The notes under the pieces are model-generated. The model saw only the letters and a program-made list of their open reading frames with translations, had not been told where the DNA came from and searched no databases. Below are positions 6,611 to 13,468 of a stretch of 16,926 nucleotides of DNA, in pieces. A program made the position numbers and the translations under genes. Source of the DNA: Acidobacteriaceae bacterium. Lineage in GTDB: Bacteria; Acidobacteriota; Terriglobia; Terriglobales; Acidobacteriaceae. Position 1 is the stretch's first letter, and each line of letters begins with the position of its first letter. Location: contig PMMJ01000131.1 in assembly GCA_003162255.1 (NCBI GenBank), positions 4,114 through 21,039 on the forward strand, given 5' to 3'.

Positions 6611-8070
6611 TCGCCGTCGGACTACTCGTTATTTTGTACTGGGTGTGCCAACTCCGTTTTTTATTGCTGGTATGGATCGATTGCAGCTTGACGGAAGTGC
6701 TGCAGGATCGTCATAACATCTCGAACTGGCCAGAAATCACAATTCAGCTCCCGGTTTATCGCGAACATAAGGTGTTGAGGAGATTGCTCGACGCAGTAAT
6801 TGACCTCGATGCGCCGCGCGATGCCGTTAGGGTCCAAGTTCTGGACGACTCCACCGGCACTGAAGCTGCGGAAACCAGGAGCGTGGTAGAGGAGTTTGAA
6901 GCGCGCGGAGCGCAAGTCGCGTATATCAATCGGGGGACCCGCCACGGGTTCAAAGCGGGAGCACTGAACCATGGGTTGACGCTTACGACCTCTGAACTGA
7001 TTGCTTTTTTCGACGCCGATTGCCTGCCGGGAAGCGCGTTTCTGACCCATCTTGTCCCGTATTTCGCGGACCCGCGCGTAGCTGCGGTGCAAGCGAGGTG
7101 GGACTATCCCGAAGCTCTGCATTCTCCACTTACCCAAATGCAAGGCGCGATTTTCGAGTGGTTGTTCCGGTTCGAAATTTCGCCGAGAGCGAAGTTGGGC
7201 ATGCCAGTCTTCTATATGGGCACGGCTGCAATTTGGAGGAGGGAGGCAATCACAGAACTCGGTGGCTGGAAAGAAGAGCCCCTGACCTGCGAAGACCTGG
7301 ATCTTGCCTATCGCGCCGCCCTGGCGGGCTGGAAAATTCTGTATCATCCTGAGGTTTTGGCCAGCAATACTGCCATTGAGGATCTGCTGGTTTTTCGCGC
7401 GCAACAGCGACGATGGGCGCGATCGTTGCTGCAGGTGGGCTATGACAATTTTCCTGCGATTGCGAGAGCCCGTTTGCCGCTGTGGGCGAAGCTGCTGGAG
7501 TTCAGCATGCTCATGACTCACAGCATGCCCAGCGTGCTGCTGGCCGCGGCGTTGGTGTCTGCTCTGGCAGTAGTTTCAGGTGTGGAGCGCACTACCGACT
7601 GGATCGCATTTCAGTTGGCTTTCGCTGCTGCGGTGCTGTTGTCGCCAGGAATGATCACGCTGGTCCTGGTGCAGCGCTCGTTTCACGCAGACTGGCACAG
7701 ACGAGCGTGGTATCTGATGCGCGCATTGCCGGATTCGATCGGCATGGCAGTTTCCTTCGTGTTTGGCTTGCTGGACTTCGTTTTTCGGCCTCGGGCTGAG
7801 TTTACGGCCACGCCGAAAGGAGGCGAAGTCGGGGTTGTGGAAGGCAGCCGCGAGAAGTGGCTTTCGCGACACACCGGTCCGTTGATCTTCGAAGGAGTTA
7901 TCGGAACGATTACGGCTGGGGCGGCGATCATTGCGGTGTTCCGCTATCCCGAAGCCTGCATTGGTCTGGCTGTGGTCAGTTCCGCAATCCTGATCTCATT
8001 CTCAAGAACCGTGCTGGCACTCCGTAGTCACGCGGCACGCCTCCGTTCGCAAAAGCGCTCGCCCGCTTAA
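6601..8070 (+). CDS. Processive family-2 glycosyltransferase, cellulose-synthase-like membrane protein
   Basis: The product has 489 residues. An N-terminal membrane helix (about 2-25) is followed by a GT-A catalytic domain with all four signature sites. These are LDDST (Asp82-Asp83), FDADC (Asp138 and Asp140, the DxD metal site), TCEDLDL (Asp232, the likely catalytic base) and QQRRW (268-272, the QxxRW motif of processive enzymes). At least three C-terminal membrane segments follow (about 300-325, 335-360, 425-460). This layout fits inner-membrane enzymes that polymerise beta-linked sugars or build glucosyl lipids; which nucleotide sugar is used cannot be told. No PilZ domain is present, so direct cyclic-di-GMP control is unlikely. 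The start has no ribosome site of its own and overlaps the preceding small gene. Its TAA shares a TTAA with the stop of the convergent PLP-enzyme gene. Confidence 0.92.
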   Translation: MLLIAVGLLVILYWVCQLRFLLLVWIDCSLTEVLQDRHNISNWPEITIQLPVYREHKVLRRLLDAVIDLDAPRDAVRVQVLDDSTGTEAAETRSVVEEFEARGAQVAYINRGTRHGFKAGALNHGLTLTTSELIAFFDADCLPGSAFLTHLVPYFADPRVAAVQARWDYPEALHSPLTQMQGAIFEWLFRFEISPRAKLGMPVFYMGTAAIWRREAITELGGWKEEPLTCEDLDLAYRAALAGWKILYHPEVLASNTAIEDLLVFRAQQRRWARSLLQVGYDNFPAIARARLPLWAKLLEFSMLMTHSMPSVLLAAALVSALAVVSGVERTTDWIAFQLAFAAAVLLSPGMITLVLVQRSFHADWHRRAWYLMRALPDSIGMAVSFVFGLLDFVFRPRAEFTATPKGGEVGVVEGSREKWLSRHTGPLIFEGVIGTITAGAAIIAVFRYPEACIGLAVVSSAILISFSRTVLALRSHAARLRSQKRSPA

Positions 8071-9149
8071 AACATAAATTGCAACGCTGCGGGAAGTTTT
8101 CGATGGCTTTCCAACTTCTGAACGCCTTTCGCGAATTCGCCCGCGAAGGTGTGCCAGTAGAGCACGTCCGAAGTTTTAGAACGGTCTCGCTGAAGGTCCA
8201 GGACCGCCGCAAATGTCTTAGCGGTGTAGGTCGAATCGAGTTCGATGCCTTCCCGATCAGCAAGCAACTGTTTAGCAACTTCCCCTGAACCGTTTGGGAT
8301 GGCGTAGCCTCGACCCATGTAGTCGTCCAAAATTCGTGGTACTGGCATCGAAAAATTGGGAATACTGGGACAGAATTGCTTAAGCAAATGCAACGTAGCT
8401 TTCATCAGTCGACATACCCGCGCCCGCGTGACTACCGGGAATGGGCCGACCCAACCGGGATACACGCGAACTCCCACCACCTCAGATTTCAACCGGGCCA
8501 TGCGCGCTCCAAGAGCCAGCCCAGCGAGTGTTCCTCCCGATCCGAGAGCGCATACGATTATCGCGGGCGGGGGCAACAGTCCTTCGGCAATTTGCGCCTT
8601 CAGTTCAAATGCCGCGTTGACCACGCCAATCGTTCCGAGCGGAGACGAACCTCCGGGAGCAAGAAAGTGCTCCTCCTTTCTTTTTTGCAAGAGGCGGGAA
8701 CCAAAATACGCGGCGGCACTCAACTGGCTGCCTCCGTAGCGCAGAATCGTAGACTGATCAAAGAGCGTTAGCACATTACGGCGGACGCCATCACTCATGT
8801 GCTGATCGCACAGGATGGCCTCGAACGCGAGATCAAGTTCTCTTGCGAAGACGGCCGTGCTGAGGAGAAAATGAGATCCCGCCGCCCCCATGCTCACGAT
8901 CTTTGATTTTCGTAGGGCACGAGCCTCGCCCAACAGGAGTTCCAGCTTCCGCACCTTAGTTCCACCGTAGATCAAAGACGTTCGATCGTCGCGTTTGATC
9001 CAGATGTTAGCCTCAGGCAAGTGCCTGAGTTCATGGACTGGAGCGAAGTCAGCGGAAAAGGGTTCGCGGGGTAATCGGTCTTGTAAATCAGGATAAGCAT
9101 CGAAGAGAGGGTACCGGCGCGTAGCTGCGGACAGCACGGCGGACTTCAT
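8067..9149 (-). CDS. Fold-type-II PLP enzyme, ACC deaminase / D-cysteine desulfhydrase-like
   Basis: The product has 360 residues. WIKRDD (about 50-55) and YGGTKVRKLE (61-70) mark the PLP-lysine region; Lys65 is the expected Schiff-base residue. The family usually has GGNK here, so the Asn is replaced by Thr. The substrate-binding QSNH motif reads AGSH (90-93), also changed. GSGGTLAG (203-210) is the phosphate-binding glycine loop, and WHTF near the C terminus matches the HTG region of the family. The chemistry could be beta-elimination, deamination or isomerisation of a small amino acid; the altered motifs argue against assigning ACC deaminase. Its ATG overlaps the stop of the Lgt-like gene as ATGA, so the two are translationally coupled and should belong to one pathway. 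A GAGGAAAC ribosome site precedes it. There is no terminator at its end. Confidence 0.88.
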   Translation of the reverse strand: MKSAVLSAATRRYPLFDAYPDLQDRLPREPFSADFAPVHELRHLPEANIWIKRDDRTSLIYGGTKVRKLELLLGEARALRKSKIVSMGAAGSHFLLSTAVFARELDLAFEAILCDQHMSDGVRRNVLTLFDQSTILRYGGSQLSAAAYFGSRLLQKRKEEHFLAPGGSSPLGTIGVVNAAFELKAQIAEGLLPPPAIIVCALGSGGTLAGLALGARMARLKSEVVGVRVYPGWVGPFPVVTRARVCRLMKATLHLLKQFCPSIPNFSMPVPRILDDYMGRGYAIPNGSGEVAKQLLADREGIELDSTYTAKTFAAVLDLQRDRSKTSDVLYWHTFAGEFAKGVQKLESHRKLPAALQFMF

Positions 9150-10144
9150 GTTTCCTCGGTGGAATGGATCCAGGAGCCTACAGCCTTATAGTGCACTCCG
9201 TACGCAAAGAAAAAGATCATGCTGAACGGCAGGACCCACTCTAAAACGCCCACGTTGCTGAGAACGTCTGCCCAGCCAACGTCGAGATGGAGGGGCGTGA
9301 GAGTCAGCGACGCCGCGCGAATCCAGACGACGAGTCCAAAAACAAAGATGGCCAGCGAGTACAAATGTGTGTGTGTCCACTCGCCCCATAACCTCCCACG
9401 ATTGTCCTGGCGCAACCGTTCCAGGCCGAAACGGCCGATGGGGTGGATCAGACAATAAATTATCGTCAACATCCCGTCGAAGCTCCTATGGGGATACGCA
9501 AGCATGATGGCGACCCACAGCAGAAAAGCAAACACGGCGGAATATAACTGGGCCGGATGCAATTTGACGTGGGCGAGGTGGGGCTCATTTCGTAGCACAC
9601 TGGCATGTTTGCTCGAGTACCGAATGCCGATGAGCCAGCGCGTCGGACGGCCCCAGCAGCAACCGTAGACGTGACATCCAACCCTCGCAATCGCCTCTCC
9701 GAGCGTAATCGCCATCACCGCTCCGTCCATGTAGAGGAGAAAGGACTGACCCGTGCGATGGGCAATGACGGCCATGGCCAGCGTGCCACCGGCAATGCCG
9801 CCGTGCAGCATATATCCCGGATGCACGATGGTCTGCAGCGGCCGTTCCAGAAGTTTTCGTATTTCGGTAAGGACGGAAAACACTCGCAAGCCAATCAGCG
9901 CCAACGGCAGGGTGATGAGAATCTGCAGCCGCGCCATTCGTACTGGGTCGCACCCTGCCATCGAGCAGAACCAAAGGAAAACTATGCAGCCCGCAAAGAA
10001 CGCCGCACCGGCGAAAAACGCATAGGTGGTCACGACCCAGGGGCCCACCCAGAAAGCTATCGTGCAATTATGGAAATCAGCCAAACGTTCGATAATTGAG
10101 CCCTTGCGGTCCACCGCTACGACAGCTTCACCCCGAACCGTCAC
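9146..10144 (-). CDS. Prolipoprotein diacylglyceryl transferase (Lgt)-like membrane enzyme
   Basis: From a GTG at 10144 the product has 332 residues with about seven membrane segments. It keeps the core residues of Lgt. LHGGIAGG contains His114 (E. coli His103). ARVGC..YGCCWGRP is the Lgt signature with Arg154 (E. coli Arg143). HPAQLYSA matches HPxQLYE, and GRFGLERLRQ holds Arg238, Glu242 and Arg245 (E. coli Arg239 region). Lgt moves diacylglycerol from phosphatidylglycerol to the lipobox cysteine thiol of prolipoproteins. This copy has about 80 residues after the last core motif, more than usual. It is coupled by ATGA overlap to a PLP enzyme rather than sitting in a housekeeping context, so it may act on another thiol or amine acceptor (inference). 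The frame extends to a TTG at 10267, but only the GTG has a good ribosome site. Confidence 0.85.
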   Translation of the reverse strand: MTVRGEAVVAVDRKGSIIERLADFHNCTIAFWVGPWVVTTYAFFAGAAFFAGCIVFLWFCSMAGCDPVRMARLQILITLPLALIGLRVFSVLTEIRKLLERPLQTIVHPGYMLHGGIAGGTLAMAVIAHRTGQSFLLYMDGAVMAITLGEAIARVGCHVYGCCWGRPTRWLIGIRYSSKHASVLRNEPHLAHVKLHPAQLYSAVFAFLLWVAIMLAYPHRSFDGMLTIIYCLIHPIGRFGLERLRQDNRGRLWGEWTHTHLYSLAIFVFGLVVWIRAASLTLTPLHLDVGWADVLSNVGVLEWVLPFSMIFFFAYGVHYKAVGSWIHSTEET

Positions 10145-10151
10145 GTCGCGA

Positions 10152-10156
10152 CTCCC
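10152..10156 (-). promoter_or_regulatory. Ribosome binding site GGGAG that fixes the Lgt-like start
   Basis: On the minus strand GGGAG lies 7 bases before the GTG at 10144-10142. The longer frame would start with TTG at 10267, has no ribosome site there, and its extra 41 residues are not Lgt-like. This start leaves a 155-base divergent control region in front of the next gene. Confidence 0.6.
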
Positions 10157-10299
10157 AAGCAACCGAAGATTGCCCAGTAGTGTGCCACAAGATTGGCTTT
10201 GGTTCCACTTTCTATTAACCTGAGGCGAGGCGGATGGCTCAGATGACGGCTCATCGCGGGTTAGCAACTCGCGCGATCGCTTGTTGGAGAACGAACGGC

Positions 10300-11334
10300 A
10301 TGCCCCACTCCTATTCGGAAAGAGTACACAACGAGTCGCTCCGTGCTATCTCGCTGATTGCCAATTGGCCGGTCGTGAATCTAGGGGTTTGGCCCACTCC
10401 AATCCAGATTGTTCAGCATTCCCGCCTCGGACAGTTACTCGTCAAACGTGATGACCTAGCCCGCTTTGGACGCGGGGGAACCAGCGGCGTAAAGGCTCGA
10501 AAGCTCGAGGGATTCCTTGCTCATGTCTCACGAAACCGCTACCAGCAGGTGATGATTCTTCTGGCTAACATGACCAATTTAGGGCACGACATCATACCCG
10601 CCCTGACAAACCTTAGTGTTCGGACTCGACTGCTCATCGTGAATGACCCGGTACTCGGCCAGAGTCAACGCGAACACCTATTTCGTAACGTGGCGGCAAC
10701 GGTCGAGTTTCTCGGGCCAAGCCATGCTGCGGGAACCATTCGCCTCGCCGCGGCGGCCCTGCAAGCGAAAATGTCAGGCGTACGTTCCATCGCGGTGTTG
10801 CCTAGTCCAGCGCATCCAAGTGCGGTCATCGGTGCCGCTCGCGGGTTGATCGAGGTTGTGCAGCAGTGCCAAGCCTCGGGACAGGCTCTGCCGTGCTTGG
10901 TGTTCATATCGTCAGCTGCCGGGACGACGGTTGCCGGGTTTATTCTGGCCTCTTCGGTGCTGAGGGCGGCGGGGGTCGCGAACATACGCGTGATGGCGGT
11001 GCCGGTTGTGCCTTATCGCGTGGAGAATTGGCTGCCGCTTCTTTTGTATTCCGCCCAACGAACTCTTGGACTCAGAATGCGCATGCCTTTGCCTGATTAC
11101 GGCGTCTTGCGCGTCCCTCGTAATCTTAGCTATGGCCGCTTCGACAATTACTTGGAGGCAGTTTGCGCCCGGGTGCAAGATACTTACAACTTAGTCATCG
11201 ATCCTATCTATGGAGCCAAATCGTGGAGCGCCATGGAAGAATATGCGTCATCCGCGAACCTCGCGCACGGCAACCCAGTGATGTTTTGGCACTGCGGGTA
11301 TTCGCCCGATTGGGAAGCTTTCCGCAATTGCTGA
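10300..11334 (+). CDS. Divergent second fold-type-II PLP enzyme (D-cysteine desulfhydrase-like)
   Basis: From the ATG at 10300 (GGAG 11 bases before it) the product has 344 residues; an earlier ATG at 10234 lacks support. LLVKRDD (47-52) and SGVKARKLE (62-70) align with the PLP-lysine region of the other PLP enzyme here and again put the expected Schiff-base Lys at 65. The QSNH position reads NLGH, the phosphate loop reads SSAAGTTVAGF rather than GSGGT, and the C terminus has FWHCG. The protein therefore belongs to the same superfamily but is strongly diverged. Its activity could have changed, or it could be a non-catalytic partner. It is transcribed away from the Lgt-like/PLP pair across a shared 155-base region, suggesting coordinated control. 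Confidence 0.8.
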   Translation: MPHSYSERVHNESLRAISLIANWPVVNLGVWPTPIQIVQHSRLGQLLVKRDDLARFGRGGTSGVKARKLEGFLAHVSRNRYQQVMILLANMTNLGHDIIPALTNLSVRTRLLIVNDPVLGQSQREHLFRNVAATVEFLGPSHAAGTIRLAAAALQAKMSGVRSIAVLPSPAHPSAVIGAARGLIEVVQQCQASGQALPCLVFISSAAGTTVAGFILASSVLRAAGVANIRVMAVPVVPYRVENWLPLLLYSAQRTLGLRMRMPLPDYGVLRVPRNLSYGRFDNYLEAVCARVQDTYNLVIDPIYGAKSWSAMEEYASSANLAHGNPVMFWHCGYSPDWEAFRNC

Positions 11335-11339
11335 CCTCC

Positions 11340-11351
11340 ACCGCAAGCGGT
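11340..11351. terminator. Small hairpin between two convergent genes
   Basis: ACCGC and GCGGT form a 5-bp stem with a 2-base loop in the 17 bases between the stop codons at 11334 (+) and 11352 (-), followed on the + strand by TTAGACCTTT. It could end transcripts from both sides, but the stem is short. Confidence 0.3.
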
Positions 11352-12518
11352 TTAGACCTTTAAGGCAGATTGGCCCCCAGCCAGTGACACGCAGGTTGCG
11401 ATCCATTCCCGCATTGCGCCGTTAAGGGCAATAAAAAACTGTCGCGTCGAAGATGTCCACAGATCGCCCTGCTGTTTCTGCGACCACTCAAGCAAGCGGT
11501 CGGCCAGGCAAAGATACGCTTCGGAGTAACTTGTAGCTCGGGGAAGAGCTTCTTCCAAGAAATCGGTCATGGCGTCAATCAGCATCATCCCCGGCACTTC
11601 AAGCCGAAGGTCTCGCAGAATGTTGTGCACATTCCGGTCCTGATGAACATAGGGCGGCCCCAGGCAAATCCGATGTCCCGTCGCCTCAACGCACAATTGA
11701 AGAAAGTAGCCGCTGAAAATATCACCGAAGCGGTCCATCTGCATGCCTGCGATGTCCTGACGCATCAGCACGAAATAATAAGCAGGGATGGCATGCCAAA
11801 GTAATGATGTGTTCTGACTGTTGATCGGCGCCCGCTGGCGACTGCCAAGCATGTAACGCCGTTGATTACTAGCGCGGGAAGTGCATGCCGTCACTAAACG
11901 TGTGGCAGCATCCACATCGGGATCCCCAGTCCACAGGCCGACGTTCACAGCGACTCGTCCCGCAACAGATTCTCCGTCCACTGAACTCGCATCATTAAAC
12001 CGTCGGGAGTGTGGGTAACCGCGCGGGTAGATAGTGCAAGCGTGGCCGCTGCCGTCGCTGACTTCAAGCAGCGACGCGGTGTTGAACCAGTGATTCCGGC
12101 TGCGCGTTGATACAAAAGCCTGATCTGTCCCGACTACAGCGTGGTGCTCGAAAAATGGACTCTCGAAACTCGGGAAGTTGTCGTCATCCACTGAGATGAG
12201 AACATCGCAATGGTCGTGGAGAGCCATCAAAAAGCCGATGTTTCTGCGCTGATCCGAACGAAGCGGAATGAGCCGTGCCATTTTCGGAAACGGCCTCAGG
12301 AATTCCTCCTGCTCCGGCACGTCGACGTACTTGACTAAGATGCCGTGATCGCGTGCCTGCTCAATCCGCCGCTGGCATTCCGGCGGGGTATTCACGTCTC
12401 CGATTACATACATTGAGATGTCTTGGCTGCAGGGGTAACTCCCAGCTGCGGACCGGTAGGTATCGACAAACGCGCCGTCGGAGATCGTCGTGACTACAAT
12501 TCCAATTTGCTTTTCCAA
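11352..12518 (-). CDS. Reversibly glycosylated polypeptide / UDP-arabinopyranose mutase family protein (GT75-like)
   Basis: The product has 388 residues, starting with TTG preceded by AGGAGA. The match to plant RGP/UAM proteins runs over almost the whole length. IGIVVTTI resembles the N-terminal IVIPTI strand, and VDDDNF (Asp111-113) is the DxD metal site (IDDDCF in plants). YPRGYP (Arg166) matches VRGYPF, whose Arg is the reversibly glycosylated Arg158. GLWTGDPDVDA (194-204) matches GLWLNIPDYDA, DRFGDIFSGY matches the R-DDMWAG block, GPPYVHQ matches GLPYIYH, and the tail matches the ...AMVTWIEAW end. Plant members interconvert UDP-arabinopyranose and UDP-arabinofuranose in the cytosol. Here a mutase or a glycosyltransferase role is possible. 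It follows a GT8-like enzyme by 31 bases and an O-carbamoyltransferase, so it likely supplies or transfers sugar to the same product. Confidence 0.82.
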   Translation of the reverse strand: MEKQIGIVVTTISDGAFVDTYRSAAGSYPCSQDISMYVIGDVNTPPECQRRIEQARDHGILVKYVDVPEQEEFLRPFPKMARLIPLRSDQRRNIGFLMALHDHCDVLISVDDDNFPSFESPFFEHHAVVGTDQAFVSTRSRNHWFNTASLLEVSDGSGHACTIYPRGYPHSRRFNDASSVDGESVAGRVAVNVGLWTGDPDVDAATRLVTACTSRASNQRRYMLGSRQRAPINSQNTSLLWHAIPAYYFVLMRQDIAGMQMDRFGDIFSGYFLQLCVEATGHRICLGPPYVHQDRNVHNILRDLRLEVPGMMLIDAMTDFLEEALPRATSYSEAYLCLADRLLEWSQKQQGDLWTSSTRQFFIALNGAMREWIATCVSLAGGQSALKV

Positions 12519-12549
12519 CGCCGTTCTCTCCTATTTGCCGACGATCCCG

Positions 12550-13395
12550 TCAATCCCGTATACGCCGCGTAAGCCAGTTCAACGCAGAATAAAATGCCGA
12601 CATCGAATAGTGAGTTGCGCTCATGAGTTTGTTCCGATCTTCTCCGTATCCGAATCTCGAGACGCTGCGCGCCCAATCGTAACGTCCGGCGTTGTGGACG
12701 ACGGGGATAAGTTCGCCTGCAGAGTCATAGAATCTCCCTCGGGTAATGCTGAATCGAGACTTCGTGGTAATGAGCACGAAATTGTATTTCTCCGGCAACC
12801 GGACGAATCCGTCACGATACATCAGGTAGGACATAATGATCTGGTCGGTACCGTGCCGCCGGTGGTCGCGGCATAATGAGAGGTATTCGTCCCAACAATG
12901 CACCATTTTCCTCGCAGGTCCGAGCACAAATCCGCCGTTGATCATGGGCTTCTTATACAAGAGGCGCTTTATGGTCGGATAGCTGTCGCCCTTAATGTCG
13001 CCGACCCCCAAGGTCCACTGATGCATGGGCAAAGTAAACACGTCCTCGCAGACTCCGCGGTAGCTGTCTTTGTGATTCTCAAACAGCGGACGAATATCCG
13101 ATTGAAATATGATGTCGCCCCCATCGGAGTAGAGGACTTGATCATATTCATATTTACGCAGAAAGTCGGCCAAGTCACGGTAATGGATGTTGGACATGCG
13201 GCCGTCGCGAACACCACGCTCCACCCTTGCCCCAAGTTCACGGAGTTGCTTCACCTGCGCGTCGGTCAGTCCATAGTCATGCACCAGGATGTCTACATCA
13301 CGCAAATCCACGTTCTCTTTTAAAGATCGAAGCCAATGATTGACCACGAAGTCGCCGCGCCTGAAATCCGCATATGTCTCGATCAAATGCGCCAT
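12550..13395 (-). CDS. GT-A glycosyltransferase, GT8/GT77-like
   Basis: The product has 281 residues and no membrane segment or signal peptide, so it is probably cytosolic. The N-terminal half carries HWLRSLKEN and VHDYGLTDAQ, typical of the first strands of this group. YSDGGDIIF (Asp91 and Asp94) corresponds to the DxD region that binds metal and nucleotide sugar, though it is DGGD rather than DxD. MINGGFVLGP, GTDQIIMSYL and PEKYNFVL follow in the order expected for GT8-type folds, and a final HN (VVHNAG) could be the C-terminal metal ligand. Donor and acceptor are unknown. It lies between the carbamoyltransferase (73 bases away) and the GT75-like gene (31 bases), on the same strand, most likely in one operon. 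No clear ribosome site is seen at the ATG. Confidence 0.8.
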   Translation of the reverse strand: MAHLIETYADFRRGDFVVNHWLRSLKENVDLRDVDILVHDYGLTDAQVKQLRELGARVERGVRDGRMSNIHYRDLADFLRKYEYDQVLYSDGGDIIFQSDIRPLFENHKDSYRGVCEDVFTLPMHQWTLGVGDIKGDSYPTIKRLLYKKPMINGGFVLGPARKMVHCWDEYLSLCRDHRRHGTDQIIMSYLMYRDGFVRLPEKYNFVLITTKSRFSITRGRFYDSAGELIPVVHNAGRYDWARSVSRFGYGEDRNKLMSATHYSMSAFYSALNWLTRRIRD

Positions 13396-13468
13396 ATTGC
13401 TAGCTCGTTATCCACGTGTATCGATGGCGACTCCCGCCGGGCACCAGAGTAACCGAAAGCGCATCGCA

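Noticed and set aside
8067..9149. Naming the PLP enzyme as ACC deaminase
   Set aside because: The GGNK and QSNH motifs are both altered (GGTK and AGSH), so only the superfamily is assigned.
10171..10190. A sigma-54-like site (TGGCAC then TGGGCA on the minus strand) before the Lgt-like gene
   Set aside because: The distance between the GG and GC elements is one base too long for a -24/-12 promoter, and TTGC is not present.
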